Shown: positions 1-14,400, counted from the first letter of the stretch. The stretch: 64,000 nt of DNA from Sitta carolinensis (GCA_032173965.1 JAVUNC010000004.1:25087001-25151000); one strand, 5' to 3'. Translations and numbers: made by a program. Notes: a model not told the origin generated them from the letters alone.

Positions 1-3000
1 GAAGTTGGATACAGATGGTAAATATAAGTGCTTTCTTTCTTATGGCTCTCACTGTCATCAACAAGTGCCCACTGAGATGAAGCCATGAACAGCTCTGGGA
101 ATGATCCATCCCCTTCTCTTTAATTTTAAGGTTCAATATCAACAATGGAGTAAGTTCTGAAACTTGCAATAGGGACTGGATGTCCAGTCAAGAAATAAAG
201 TTGATAATGCTTTGAGATATTAAGCCTTAACAGAAGGTACAATACAATACAAAAAGTATTGTACTTCAGCGACAGCTTATTTGGCTTTTTTTTTTGGGTA
301 TGTGTGCTGTGTTTCCACCCCTCTGGAAACCGCCTTCTACCCCTTTATAGCTAGTAAAACAGACTCATTCAGTTAGTTTTGGATAAAGATGGTATACCTT
401 ATATTTAGTATTCTTGGGAAGTGGTAGATGAGACACAGAATTTGTGACTTACCTCACTTTCTAATATTCCCTCCTTCTGATTGAGGAATTTAGATATTGT
501 TCTTTGAACAGCCTAACTTTTGGAGGTGGATCTGTGAGATATAGCTTTGAACATCCCTCTTTCCAGGTTTAGTAGAATGTAACATGATAGTCTACAGCAG
601 CTTTGCAGTGAGATTTACTCAAGTCCTCTTCTTCAAAAGCCGAAGAGCAGAAGAACCAAGTCTATTCTTGAAGGGCTATTCTGTACTTTCCAAAAAAAAC
701 AAATTCGCTTTTTTTCTAGTGAAGGAGCAGAATTATTTATCCTTCAGAAACCTTTGAAAATTAAAAAAAAGATTAATCCACTATTAAAATGAAAGTCTTG
801 TTTCCGTGTCAGAAACAAAAAAAGGTGCTAGACCTTGCTAATGTCTGCAAATAGCTTTTCTATTGACATAAAGTAGAAGTTGTATTTGGCCACAAGAAAA
901 TGAAGGGAGCTATATAAACCAAGAAAAGAAGAGGGCTTCTGAGAACCTTACACTGAAGTTTGTGAGTGAGAAAATTAATTGTCTAACCTCCAGATTAGAA
1001 GCCCTTTGTGCAGATCCTCAGTTTGCTGTTTACCATTCATGAAATGCTGAAGTTTGAAGCTTCTTTCTGAGTCATTGAAGTCAGGATTTCTCCCAAACCC
1101 ATCTTCTTCAGTTTTAGTTAAAAATGGTAAGGTTTATCTCCCATCTGTTTTAGGAACTTTGTCTTCCCCATAGACATAAACAGGTTTCAATTTTTCAGTT
1201 GGCCCTCCTGATTAACAGCAGTTCTGCTTGAGTAATCTCACAGCTTGAAGAACTGGCATAAGAATAATATAATTGCATTTAGTATTTCAAATGTTTCTTC
1301 TCTTTTTCTTCCACGTGGGTTTTCAGAGGCAGAGAGCATTTTATGCTCACTGATTTCTTTCCTACATCATCATCTTGAACTGTCAAGTATGCAAAGAAGG
1401 AGATGGAGAGCTGTTTGGTCCTTTTGTAGTGCTGATAATCAACATGCTGCCCTTTGTGAGGCCGTCATGATCAAGTACAGGATCCAACACCTTCTGAAGA
1501 AAGCTGTCAGCACTTATTTTTGAATTGCTTTTTGTCTGTTCAAGACAAATATTGACATTCCCATTCTGACTTTTGTTAAGACCACAGTCTCAGCTGCAAC
1601 TACTGTGAGGAGCAACTAAAGCATGGATGTACTCAGACACTGCAAAGACTGCTTATACACATTTCAAATCCTCTTTCAGGTCGTTCCACTAAAGTTTCAG
1701 AGTGCTTTGGTTTTCAAATGACAACATTTGATGTAAGGAGAGTTTTTGGGGTTACTTCAACCTTGTACTTATGTGTCAAAAATATATGTCTTGGTGTGTT
1801 TATGTCTTTCTTCCTACCTTGGTGCCCTGTATTCATTCAAGGCATTGACTAGACCATCGCTCCCAAACATCAGGTATGTATCCTGGTACTGAAAGACCAT
1901 TATAGGCCTTGGAAATACTATAATTAGTGCTTGGACAGCATGATTTTGCTGTCTTTCCTACACAGAGGTGAAAACTTTTCTCTCACCTTGTTTTCTTTCT
2001 TAAATCTCTGGCGTTTTCAGCTGCCAGGAGGTGGTGCTGACGCACTCTTGTTCAGGAGCCTGAGATGCCTTGGAGCACACTGGAGTGAGAGGCAGCTTGA
2101 TTTTGGCAGACACATACGAGCTATTTGGTTACAGTATGTGGTTAAATTTTTAAATTTAAATTAAATGTCACTGAATCTACCTGCTAATATTGTGCTGTTG
2201 TATTGACTCTGCTTGAGGAGGAGTTGGACTGCTTGTCTTCTGCTTCTAAAACACGTTGTGCCACCTTCCAGGTACCAGGTTCCTCATGTGCAGGGCGCCA
2301 GTCTTGATATCTAAAAGCCCCCTAGGAGAAGCAGTAAAGATTAAGCAACCAATAGATAGGAACTGCAAGTGTGAGTAACTTATCTTGTAAATGCAACTGG
2401 TTCAGAGTGATGTATCCAAGTCCGAATTGCAGTGCATGGGAAAGATGTCGACGTTTCCTTGGTACCTCCCTGTGTTAGTGTGTTCCCACTGGACTTGGAA
2501 ATTCTGTGCAGCCCACTTCACCTGGTGAATCAGACATGTTTCAAGTTGATAAAACCAGGATCAGCATGATCTTTTACTCACCTACAATCTTCCAAACAAA
2601 TCCCTGTTACAGACTTGACCTCCCAGAGTTAGAGTCCATTTTCTCTATGTCTATCTCACAGCACCTTGGCCCTTGCTGGGCTGCTGCTTCAGGACCAGCT
2701 AGTCTGTCATAGCTCCTTAGGTTTCTGCTTTGACTTCAGACAATATCTGCCTTACCTTGGACTTCTGTGTGATGATTAGGTTTTTGAAGCTCTTGCTTTT
2801 TTTCTGCACACTCAGCATGGCCCAGAGCACCAGGCCCCTATTCCTGTGGCTCCCATCACCTCCTGCTTGCCTTACTCCCCCAGACCTGGACTATCCTGCT
2901 GCTCAGTGGTTGCTCTGCTCTTTTCTGCCCTTTGATGACTAACATAAATTTATAAAAATTCCTGTCTACTCGTAGAGCTTGTTCTACAGAGGCCTGGTCA

Positions 3001-4116
3001 GTAGCACAGTGTCACACTGTCTGGCACAAGTAGAGGGGAGGTGATATTCAGGAGCCAGTGACTGTCTGGTGTATCAGCTCTTTTGGTTCTCCTTAGACAG
3101 TCTTTGGCTAAACCCAGCTTGCATTTCTTGATGTACAGTTAACTTATTTCTCCCTGTGTTTTTCCTTCTGTGTTTTTATTGTCTGACCTACAACAATTCT
3201 TCATTTAAGTTTTCTTGTGAATCTTTTCCTACAGGCAAAACTCATCTTTTGGCTGAAGGTCTGTTTCCTGCTCTGAGGCTTTTTGTCTGTATTCAAAATG
3301 GCATAATCTGTAACAAATGTACCATGTAAGTAAGTTAAAAATGCGTTGATCTTTATTCCTGTCGGTGAGTGCTTGATAGGCAGAGAGATATTCAGAAAGC
3401 CAGTGTCATAAAACTCCTGTGAGCATGAAAACTAAACTCCTACTGTTAAGCCACTAGTATAAAAGACTTGACCTCATAAGGGCAGATAAATCTGTGTGTC
3501 ACATAAATTCCCTCTCTGGACATTAATGCTCAGATTCACTGCTTTTCAAGTACTTCAGAATTTCACATATGTATTTTTTTCTTTCACACAAAGGCCTTTC
3601 TCATCATGGTATCATGACATTTACTCCCTCCCTCTGTTGCAAGTCTATACTAAAGTTAACTGTAAATTCAGCCTTGCAAATAAGTTTAACATGTAGAAGA
3701 ATTCATACTCTTCAAGGCAGTTTATGGCATTTTAAGAGATTTGGTTCTTTTTCAAATGGCCTCATTTAAAATACTTGACTATAAGGCAGTCTTGAGCAGT
3801 GAAACTCAACCTTTCCTATTTTTGTGCAGATGGAAAGAAGCTGATTCTCTGATTATTTTCATTTAGAAATCTATGGAGAGATAAATATTCAAGGAAATAC
3901 CAAAGATCTGGCTGTACAACAATCTGTTTCAGTAAAGTCTTCTGAATAAGAAGGATTAAAGAACTGCATCCAGGATCAATTAAAATGTGAGCATTTGATT
4001 GTTAAATAGGAGAGGGAAAAAATCACTATGACTGATAATCTGCTGAAATCTAGAAGAATTCACAATATTCCTCTGGACTTCTACTTCAATGCAAAGAATG
4101 CATTTGAGGGTTTGGG
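1..4116. other. Non-coding stretch, no gene recognised
   Basis: I see no exon, RNA gene or repeat family that I can name. Open frames are at most 92 codons and lack any familiar motif. A short AT palindromic patch lies near 2140-2165. Near 2210-2235 a GAGGAGTTGGACT string resembles the 3' part of CR1, but the match is too short to call. Near 3787-3815 a string vaguely resembles a hAT terminal repeat, but no partner end was found. Confidence 0.6.
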
Positions 4117-4187
4117 ATTTTTTTACTTTTCTTTTTTTTCTTTTTTTTTTTTTTTTATTTTAAATTTAAATCTTTAAATTTTTAAAA
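4117..4187. repeat. T-rich run followed by AT palindromes
   Basis: A broken run of T with single A or C interruptions covers about 4118-4156. It continues into alternating TTTAAA blocks up to about 4187. This is low-complexity sequence. It could be the remains of a reversed poly(A) tail, but no retroposed body is visible beside it. Confidence 0.75.
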
Positions 4188-5693
4188 CCACTATTAGTTA
4201 GTTTAACCTGGTGGTTATTCCTCTGCCTCTCCCCCAGCCCCATTTCTCCTATTGCAATAGAGATTTTTTTTTTTAATTATATTTGATGGGTTTTGGTTGA
4301 GTAAGTGCAAATATCCTCATTCCTTTTGTGTCTGACCCACTGATGAAATCAGATATCTCCAAACAAATTTTAAGGAAATATTTCAATTAAAACAAGCTTA
4401 CTTTCACTTGGCACAGTTCATCACCAGATTAAGTTTTTCAAGTCATCTTGTCAGGTTGTCCTACCATGTAAGACTGCTGTGAGTTATTCTTCTGTAGCTC
4501 AGCATCACCCCAAAAGGAGGCGTTTCCAAGCAGCTTTCTCGTTAAGAAATGGCAAAGCTTTCTATCCTTACCCTCTTACTGGATTATGTGTGACAGTCCT
4601 ATGTTAAAAATATGCCTCAGATTGTTTAGGGTCAGGCCTTACCTTGAAGCATGACAGGAGCACGGAACATTATCTCTCCAGAAATTATAATTTGTGCCAT
4701 TGTTTACTTTCTGCTGAGAGACCAGAATAAATTAGTCTAATTTACATTAGGAGAATATTTAGTTTTGAAATCAGGAGTAGGTTTCTCTCTAGGGTAAATG
4801 CAGCATGCATAGTCGTAGAGTGTCTTTTGTTGAGCTCATGCAGGAAAATTGGATGTGTGGGGATCTGGAGACAGGACCGTGTGTGGTATGAGGAGGGATA
4901 GGGTAGATCGAAAGTTTTCAGCCTGGTGTCTGCCCCCAGCTTGGCCAAAAGTTCATTGATTAGGGGACCTAGGGTGACTCCTTTTGGTGCAGTAGTGGTC
5001 TGTTCTGGGCCAAAGTCCTCTCAGCTTGTCCTTACCATATGGGTCCAGGACTGCTGTAGGGACAGAAGGGAACCTGCTGGGTAGGTGCAGCTCATGCTGG
5101 GCTCTGATAAACTGGGCTTTCTGCACCTGAGCCTTGGTCCTCACATGCCAGGAGAGGTGTAGGAGATGTCAAACACCCCTATCCTCAGAGAAAGACATTA
5201 AATATCTCACTGGGGGCTGTTGAGACATTTGGGCATCTTCTGGTTCCATACTTCTATGATTACATTACACGACAAGCCAGAAAAAAATTAAAACTCCATA
5301 AATATATCACCTATAACCCTGGAAATGGTAGTTTTGCAAAATTGTTTTCCTGTGTTTTTCATTCAAGGTGTATTGTGCTGTTCATTACAGTATGTGAGAG
5401 TGACAGTGGCATTATTCTCTTATTTACAGTTCTTCCTTTCTCTTCAGTAGTGAAAATGAAATCAATGCTATTAAAAAGAATAATGACAAACTCACCTCCT
5501 GGTCTGTGCTCTTACACTTTTTTTTCTGAATTCTCCTCTCTGAATGTACTTGTACAAATGTGTTGGGAGAATTGAGGAAAACTCCAGGGAAGCACCACTG
5601 CAAAAGAGAGAAATACTGTGGTAGGCCACTGGATCTGCAAAAGACTGAAAACAATCCCATGTCCTGTGGCCCCCTCCACACTCCTGGCCTTTA

Positions 5694-5694
<1 letters not shown>
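4188..5694. other. Non-coding stretch, no gene recognised
   Basis: This is unique-looking sequence with open frames of at most 85 codons, none with a recognisable motif. The part around 4850-5160 is somewhat richer in GC than its surroundings but matches no repeat I know. The sequence just before the A54 run could be the 3' end of a retroposed transcript. I do not recognise one, and I see no target-site duplication. Confidence 0.55.

Positions 5695-5748
<54 letters not shown>
5695..5748 (+). repeat. Poly(A) run of 54 bases
   Basis: There are 54 uninterrupted A residues after CCTTTAC and before GTATGC. Pure runs of this length are young, because substitutions break them quickly. It may be a simple mononucleotide repeat or the tail of a recent retroposition. 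CR1, the main bird LINE, does not end in poly(A), so CR1 is not the obvious cause. The exact length is uncertain in any assembly. Confidence 0.95.
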
Positions 5749-5751
<3 letters not shown>

Positions 5752-8070
5752 TGCTATGTGATTAGAAATGTCAGGGAGGAAGAGCAAGAAGGATCAAATT
5801 AAGCAACACATGAGACAAAGGGAGCTAGTACAAATCAGTAGCAATTAAACAACATTCAGACTTCAGTATCTTCATTGTATCTTCCAGTCAATCTTTGCAC
5901 CACACTGTGAAGCCTCAGATCAAAGAGCTGTTAAAAACCCACCAAGGAAGTTCTCCATCAGGCGGATGCCTGTGGTCTCTCAATTTATTAAGTCAGAGCA
6001 GCACCTAGCTCTGAACTGCACCAGCAGGGCAGTATTTCATTGTCCTTTCTGTGCAATTCTGAACTAAAACCCTTTCAAGTATTTCCAGATTGTGAGCAGA
6101 GTTTGCAAGCACAACATCTGGAAACCACTTCGGCTTTCAGAAGCAAGAACATGACTCTATATTCTCCACAATAGCCTTGTTCCTCTGTGCTTCATTGCTC
6201 AGTGAATATTGACTGCTCAGTTCTTCCAGAGCATGAATTTTACTGAGAAATGAAGCAACATGAATAGAGGGCAATGTATTTATCCAGCATGATGCCTTTG
6301 CTCTAATGAGTGGGGCAGCCATACAGCATTTAGAGTTGCTGACAATAAAGGATGAAACAAATCTCATTTGCATACTACTCTCAGGGAGAGTTTCATTAGT
6401 GAGGTTCACCCTCTTTGTACTGTACTAGTCCCTACCTCTCAAGCAACCCCGCTGGGCTGATGGGAAGCAATTTAGATGGGCTCAAAAGCAGTTCAGTAAG
6501 ATGAAAATTTTCAATGGATAATTACAAGGCAAATATTTCATAGGTCTGACTGCTTGCTAATTAACATACTTTGACTAGATCTGCCTGCAGCCAGAGTAGA
6601 GCCCATTAAGGAGTAAGTTACCAAATTATGTAGTAAATACTGTGAGGTAACTTCATCCAAAGACAGGCTGCCTATGTGTGATATGGCTTGAAGGTGCTGT
6701 ATTTTGTCTGGATGAAAGGAAAGCTAAGCTAAGCTGAAATGAAGACAGATGCAGTGGTAGCTGTGAGTGTGACCTGGGACCTGAATGCTGATCAGCCAAG
6801 GAGATCAGGGCAGAGAGTGCTGGGTGTGGGCTGCAGTTTGAGATTAAATATGGCAAAGAGCACTTAACAGCGGATGATGGTACTGACCCAAGAGCAGAGA
6901 GGGGTAGGTTTTGACATGGTTCATGATCATTACAGTAATAAAGATGCACAGTCAGCTCCTGATCTGCTGCATTCACTCATGGAGTTAGGATATCTATACT
7001 TTCCAAAGGAAAGAAGAGCATATAAGGGTCTGTTCTGTGCAAAATTTTTGTGTTTGTGTGAGACAGAGAGAGAAGAAAGGGTTTAGTTAGTCTCTTTTGC
7101 TTACCAAAAATAATGCTGTTGGCCTCTCCACTGAAAGCACAAAGTCTGCAATTGTCAGTGCAATGATTTCACTACAACACGTTCAGGTACCACTTGGTGA
7201 TGCTCCTGATGTACAGAGGTTGCACATATTGCAAGGGAATTGGTTGAGACTTTCCTAGTAAGCACTGCATCCTGTATCCTCAGCACATTTCAAACATCAT
7301 GGCTGGTCTCCCCTGGGACAAAATATTTCTGTTTCAGCTGCATTACCCAAGAAATACACCTGCTCCTTTATGTAATCAGCACCATCTCTACAGAAGGGTA
7401 AATAGCTACACATTTACCTGATGCAGCAGATGTTAAACATGTTTGCAAAATGGCAAGTAACGATTGAGAATTAGCTCTGCAAAATCCTCTCTAAATGTTA
7501 TAAAGAAATAGAATAGGTGACAAACATCTTTATGCAGTTTTCTCCATTCATCTGCACTTGTTCTGCTGATAAGTAGCAGAGTCCTGGATAGTCTGCACGT
7601 GTAGAAGTGTGTATGTACTTACATGCTTTAAAACCCATTTGTCCTGAGCTCCTGTACAACCACTCTGTGTTGGTGTTTATGTGCACATGCATTAGAGAAA
7701 TACATTCAAAAATGTAGATTATTTGCTTTGTGTATGAGTGTGTGGTATGTAAGGTTGCAAAGAAGAAGGAAAGTAGGATCACTTGCATGGTACTACTGCT
7801 TTTGAAATATTGCCACCATCAAAACACTGCCAGAACTTCAATTTGATGGAAGACTTTGCTGAGGAGCCAGATGGGAGACACCAACAGCTTGGTGGTATTT
7901 TGTCTCTATGAGGAGAGATATCTCCTGGGTCACAGTATCTGAGCTCAGCAGTCACTGGTTGCTGGAGAAAAAGGTGTAACCTTGCTTTCTTCATAGCCTT
8001 GTAAACTTGTCTTGCATGCAAGTGTGAGTTCACACTATAGTCTTATTCCCCCATTTCCCCAACAATAATG
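5749..8070. other. Non-coding stretch, no gene recognised
   Basis: No gene or repeat family is recognised here. Open frames reach 107 codons (6653-6976, minus) without a familiar motif. A short GCTAA tandem (about 6721-6735) is the only local pattern seen. Confidence 0.55.
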
Positions 8071-8416
8071 TTCTTCATGTGGGCAGTGCAATGATGTGCT
8101 TAAGGGCCTTAGCTGTAATTTCAGTGGAAACAAGCTGTTATATTCCTTTTTCATGCAATAGGACATTCATATAACAGAGAATGTGTATCTATATCTATCT
8201 ATATAATCTGTATCTAAATCTGTATCATCCATATTTATATATATTCTTCATGTGGGCAGTGCAATGATGTGCTTAAGGGCCTTAGCTGTAATTTCAGTGG
8301 AAACAAGCTGTTATATTCCTTTTTCATGCAATAGGACATTCATATAACAGAGAATGTGTATCTATATCTATCTATATAATCTGTATCTAAATCTGTATCA
8401 TCCATATTTATATATA
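8071..8416. repeat. Perfect tandem duplication, two copies of 173 bases
   Basis: Copy one is 8071-8243 and copy two is 8244-8416. Read base by base they are identical. Each copy runs from TTCTTCATGTGGGCAG to a run of TATATA and contains a degenerate TATCTATATCTATCT patch in its second half. No partial third copy is visible on either side. The perfect identity points to a very recent event, such as replication slippage or unequal exchange, possibly helped by the AT-rich ends. An assembly artefact that duplicated one read overlap is the main alternative. There is no coding content. Confidence 0.97.
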
Positions 8417-11400
8417 CACTGTGTGTAAATTGATATGTACAGGATACATACATACGTGATCTTTTAGGGATATGCTTATGGATTCAGTGCATAACTCAAT
8501 CATTTTGTAAAGACTGTGCATGTATCATTTTAAAACAAAAAGCTATAAATAATACAAAAATAATTTCTGTTCTATAGTATCTGATATTGGTTTGTACTAA
8601 TGGATGATTCCATAGGACTTTAGAGGTATGCATATTGGGATACGCCATGCAAACCTTATATAACATGTGATTCCATGACTGTATGTGTGTATGACATTAT
8701 TCTCTAATGCAGTGGTATATACACTTTTAGGCTAACCTCCCCAGACATCAGGCTAAGTTGTTCTCAGCAGCTGGAAGGTTGAAAGCTAAGGCACATCATG
8801 TGCTGTTTATGCAACACTGCTACTATAGAAGAGAGACCTGATGTTTAAAATCAGTAAAAGATGCTTCAGCAGCTGTGCTACCAGCCAGTAAGAGTGGCAT
8901 TCCCTTGCTGCTCCCTTCTGCCACAGAAGACCTTAATTGAATAGAATGTGAATCTTTTTCTGCCTGAAGCATCCAGGCAGCAGACCCAGAGGTCCTTTCA
9001 AATCAGGGTTTTACAGTTCTTCCTGAGTCACAGGAGAGGTTGGTGCTATTCTGCTTCATAAAGACAGGCAAAACTGCAGCAAAACCCCAAAATTTGTGCA
9101 AGGAATGATTCAGGAAGAAGATCAGCATAACAGAAATAGGGACAAAAGAAGCTGCCTGTCTCATTAGTATATAGTAACACAAGTAATACAAAAATCATGA
9201 AGACTTCACCTTTCTTTACCATAGGGGTGTTACTGGCCAGCTCACACATGATCATGCCTCAGCCCTTTCAGAAAATATGGGGGTTAATACCCTTTCCTGC
9301 CATCTCTGCCCTCAGACCTGTGTCTTGTCAGGGGATAGCACTGGCTACTCTACTCCCTTGCATCTGATGAAAGGTGGGAAACCTCTTGGTATAATAGGTC
9401 TTGTCTAATAGATTATACTGTATTTTCCTTTGTCTTCTATGGCAAGTCATTATTTATGGCCAAATCTACCAAAGCAGGAACTCTGTCTACCCCTCTGGGA
9501 AGGTGACAGTAGCATTACACTGCTTTTGTCCTGAAAGTTGCATGTGCTCCTAAGTGATCTGCCTGGTTAGGTACCTCACTGATGTCACTGGGGAATGGAT
9601 GAAAAATACTGCTTTTGTATGGCTGTACTATGTGTTGTACATATGTAAAAGGCTGTAGAGTGCTGTGGAATCAGACCATTCTTTCTTTTACAAAATATTT
9701 TCTGAGTTTGAAGTGCAAACTGTGATGGTCTAGCACTTGCATAAAATCTGCAAAGTATGGGTTTGTGAGTCATTTGTGTTTCAGCATGACTTAAAATCTT
9801 TCCTTGACCAACTGGTTGAATAATTGGTATCATCCATTAGCTGAATTTAAATATGGGATGATCAATAAAACATGAAATTCTGTAAGTACCCTGTGCTCAG
9901 AGAGTACAAGGAAATAGCAGAGGAAGTACCTCTGAAAGGCTATGTTCTTAGATTGCAGTTTTCTGATGAATTCCTTTCCTGGCCCCTCATTGTCCTCCAA
10001 AGGACTGGAGATTGCTGGATACTGGGCTCTTAAGCCTGTATGGTTGTTTCTGTTTCAGTTTTGGTTATAGCTTCTTGCAACACACTGAGATAGTGACATC
10101 AGTTCTCCCAACCGAGAGCATGGTTGTGAAAGAGGGGAGCTGAGTCAGAGCAAGCACAGAGTGGCCCCACATCCACTGACACTGCACGGAGCCTCCTGTT
10201 GGGTCGAGAAAGCCCACAGTGCTCAGGGGCTCAGCCGTACTGCTGATAAATAACGCTACACCAGGCCCAAAGAGAAATGAATTTTCCAGATGCTCATCTC
10301 AAAGCTGGCAGAAAACCCTGCTCTTTCCTGGTTTTCAGGGGAGGTTTTTTTGGGTATGACAGTGCTGCAACGAACTGTTCCTTGTAGGTAACAGATTTAG
10401 ATGTGCGATAAGCTTTGTATTGCGTCAGCGTGCATCAGTTTTTGCAGGTGGGTTTTAAAGATGCACCTCGACTCATTTACTCCACTGGATGATCAAAGAC
10501 CTAAGACTACACAAAGGATTTCTGAATGTTGATTCTTTGCCCTATTAGATATTGCCCAAATAGATATTGCTTATTTCTTCTTCATTGTAGAATTTCTTTA
10601 TTACTTTAGTATTTGCATTGTATACTCAGTTTAGACTTTCAGGACACTTCAAAAGCAAAATAAAATGGCTTTTCTGCCTGATTAGTGATCCATCATGAAT
10701 ATGATTCCAATTCTTCACTTAAAGATGTGAAAAGTAATTGTTAATGAATCTACATTTTCACTGCTGTGCAGGTATCTTTTACAAGCTAGCCCAAAAATAC
10801 TTCTGAAGCTCTCAGGTTGGTTTCTGACCATTTATCAGATTCACAAGGTTCCAGTGAATACCGGCATCCTGCTATGATAGTTTTTGGTTTCTCTGAGTTG
10901 ACAACAAATAATCTTTTGTTTTACTGGGAGAGAGCTCTGTTGTGCTGGGACACAGCCTACCCCTCATCTCTTCTCCTGACCTTATCTTTTCAGGGAGCTT
11001 GGCAGCTCCCCTGCAGCAGGAGGGAAATGACAAACCCAGAAGGGCTCCTTGCTCCTCCTCACTCTCCATTAGCTGTTGGTACTGCCCACAGTACTGCTGC
11101 TGTGTCACACCAGCATTGAGACATACCTGGTGATAAAATGACTCACTGCTAGGACTGTAGGACTAAAAATAAAGCAGACAAAATTTTCTTCAGCTCTCAC
11201 CAGGGAGCTCTCACAAGCTCTATCACCATATATTGGTTATTTAGTATTTCCAGCCTCTCTGATTTGGAGATTGAGTTTTCAAAGTCTTGCCTGAGTATCA
11301 CTAGCCGTGCTCCAGATGGGGAAGAGTACCCTCAGTTTTTAGGCAAGCCATCAGTTTAATGTGAAGGGCCCAATAAGTTATTGCAATGTCATTTCTTCAA

Positions 11401-14400
11401 AAGCCACACCCAGCCATTCTACTGGAAGGAGAACTCTTCCTCTATTTTCCACAGGAAAGGAAATAAAATTTTTGAGGGTGACTTTGAAGAGCATTAATTC
11501 TCTGCTTTCATTTTGTGTTTGGGATATTGTATGGGCCCATCCATAAACAATTGCTCTTAGATTCCAGTTTCTATTTTGTTCAAGTACACATGCTTTATGA
11601 AAGTCACACAGAGCTACATGTACAACAAGATGCCTGCATGACAGAAAATATGAAGCATCAGAAAGATTAATGTAATGGTAAAATATGTACAAAAATAACA
11701 GTACTTTACATGTACATTGAACAGATGTATTGCTCATTCTATAGTAGATGACTGTATAAAGCTATTTACACAAAAATCACTTATTTCAGCCTGACTTCTG
11801 CAGTGATGGGACATAATTGATCTTTAAAAGTTTCACGGAAGACTTACAGTCTGAAATTAAAGGAAGTCCTTTTGTTTAATTTTGTATTTCAATCAACTGC
11901 CAGGAATATCACAATATTACAAAAATAAGAGTTTTCTCCTAAAAACTTTCTATAGATAGTATTAAGTCAATAAGTATATTAATGTATTACGGCATAATAT
12001 TTAGCACCATGATATTTTTCATTTGTATCTGGAATTTATGAAATAAAAAGCCAACAACATTGTGATAAATTGATCCACTTCCAGGAGGAATGATGGTAAT
12101 ATTTCATTAGCATCATACCTGAGTTGCAAGACTCTTCTTTCAGAACAGCATTAGACAATTCAGGTATTGGAAACCTCTGGGTTTTGTGATTGTGACCCAC
12201 CTGCCTTTTGTTTAAGAAATTGGTTGGTCAGGCTGGGATAAATGGGGAAATATTTCTCTTGTTTCCATAATTTGGGAGTAAGCAGACAAGGGAGAAAGAA
12301 TAGGTAGAATCCCACTGCTCTTCCACATGTTAACATAGGTGTCATAATTTAGCCTAAATGCACTACAGCAGTGAACCTCTTTCTTCTGGAACCTAGGAAG
12401 GATCAACAGCCTCCTGAACCACTACATCTTTCCCTCAGTATTCATGCTGGTACAGCAGCACTTTGCAATTGAGTGTGTCGAAGGCATCAGTTGTTGCTGT
12501 GCTAGGGATTGAGATTTATGTGCTCACAATAGCTGCTACTATCTGCAGTTTTAATTAAAGCACCAGTTTCTTCACATCTTTTTGCATCTTAGTTTTGAAG
12601 CCATTGTTCAACAACTTAATCTTGTTTTCCAGGATTTTTATACTAGGAACTATAATGAGAAATCCCTGCACAGCCACACCTTTATCCCTTCAGCTGTTTA
12701 TTTTTGAATATATGTAAATACATCTACACATTTTTCAAAAGTGGTTAATGTTTTGAAATTAGAGAAGCAGGCAGCCTGACAATGGCTTTAGCTTTGTATT
12801 ATATACTTTAATGTATATCAGGCTTGAACTGATGAGGGAGATGGAAACTATTCTCAAGGCCCATGTACTTTAATGGACATGAAAAATTGCTTGACCTTTT
12901 AGGAGAGCCTCATGTGCTGCAGTGGCTTGCCTCAGATGCCAGTGGCAGATTGTTTTTTCTTGCTGTGTTTTGAGTCTGCTGGGTTTCCAATGGTTGTGCA
13001 CAGTGGCCTCTGATGATTCATTCTTATCCTCCTCTGTGACACCCCCAAATCCCTCTGGGTCCTCCTGATGTCCTGGTGACCAGCTGGCTTATTCTTAGCC
13101 CTCTGTGTAGGGATGAAAGAGGCAGGGTTGAAGACTCCAAGGAGGATTTGCTGAGCAACTGAATGGGAATGATCTCAGACCTAGGATCCTGCAAATGGAT
13201 CTTGAAGGCACTGCATACAATTACTATAAATTATTGAACCAAAGTAGTAAAAACTACACTTAATGTATTGAGTAAAACAGAATTAAAATAGCTATTCTCC
13301 CTCTCACAGTCTCTCTCTTATTCCTGTCACAATCTAATGTGGAGTTCCCACTGCAGAGAAAATTATAGCAGAGGGCTATTTAACTTAGACAGGGGTTGTG
13401 TACACAAGCATTGCAGCGTGTGATGCAGGGTGATTGGTTGTAACGTAGATAGTTTTGTCTTTGTTAAACCTTCATGCTGTCAGATGGTATTTCCCTGCTT
13501 TGAATGGTAATTGTCTTCTAATGTTGTTAGGCAGCTGCAATGCTAGTCTGATAGCTGTGTGATTTGGGACACTTGCTATGCCACTCACTGCTGCAATAAA
13601 GTAATTTTAATTTGCTATATTTCTGAAGTCTTACTCCATGTAAATGACCTAGCCAGGCATGTGAGTAGCATGCCCTCCACCTTGCTTTCCCAATGAATTA
13701 ATGCTAGTAGAAAGAAGAAACAGAGGGTTTTCTATAAATATACCCTGAAAAAGTCACAACAGATCTCCTCTCAAAATTCATAGAACAGGTACAGAGTTGA
13801 TGGCAGAAGGAGAGTTCAAAGAGACCTGAAGTGTCACTGTGTTTGGACTGCTGACTCAGCTATGGGGAAAAACAGGTGATGACTCTGTAAATAGATAGGA
13901 TAAATGACACTGAAGGCAGGAACATGAGCTGTAGGGGTATTGGCAGATTAATAGGTGTAATTATCATAATTGTATGGGAACCACTTGAGTCATGACACTA
14001 TCTGTCAGGCAAATGCAGAAGATCATTCATAAGCCATTGAAAGGGATTCAAGTAGCCTGTAAAGAAGCTTCCAAAAAGGACAAAAATGAATTGCATCAAA
14101 GAGCAGTTTCAGTACAATTACATGAAAATAATTGTACAGTTACATGTAAAACATTTTCCTGACAATCTTTCTTTCTTCTTTGAATAAATGTTGAGGCTGT
14201 ATAAACAGCAGATTAGCTGTTTGGAATCATTTATCCCAATGATTTTAGCATTCCCTCCAACAATGAGAAGGAAAACAGGAGGCCTCTTAGTTTTTAATTT
14301 TATAAGATAAAGCCACTAAATACAAGGAAAGGGCCAAAACAGATGGCAATGTTCAGGCTGTGCACCTTGCTCTTAGGTCCGTGATCCTCTTAGCTGACTT

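Noticed and set aside
3787..3815. String resembling a hAT/Charlie terminal inverted repeat
   Set aside because: Too short and imperfect, with no matching inverted end or target duplication found.
5512..5802. Frames with poly-Phe or poly-Lys
   Set aside because: They are translations of the A54 run on either strand.
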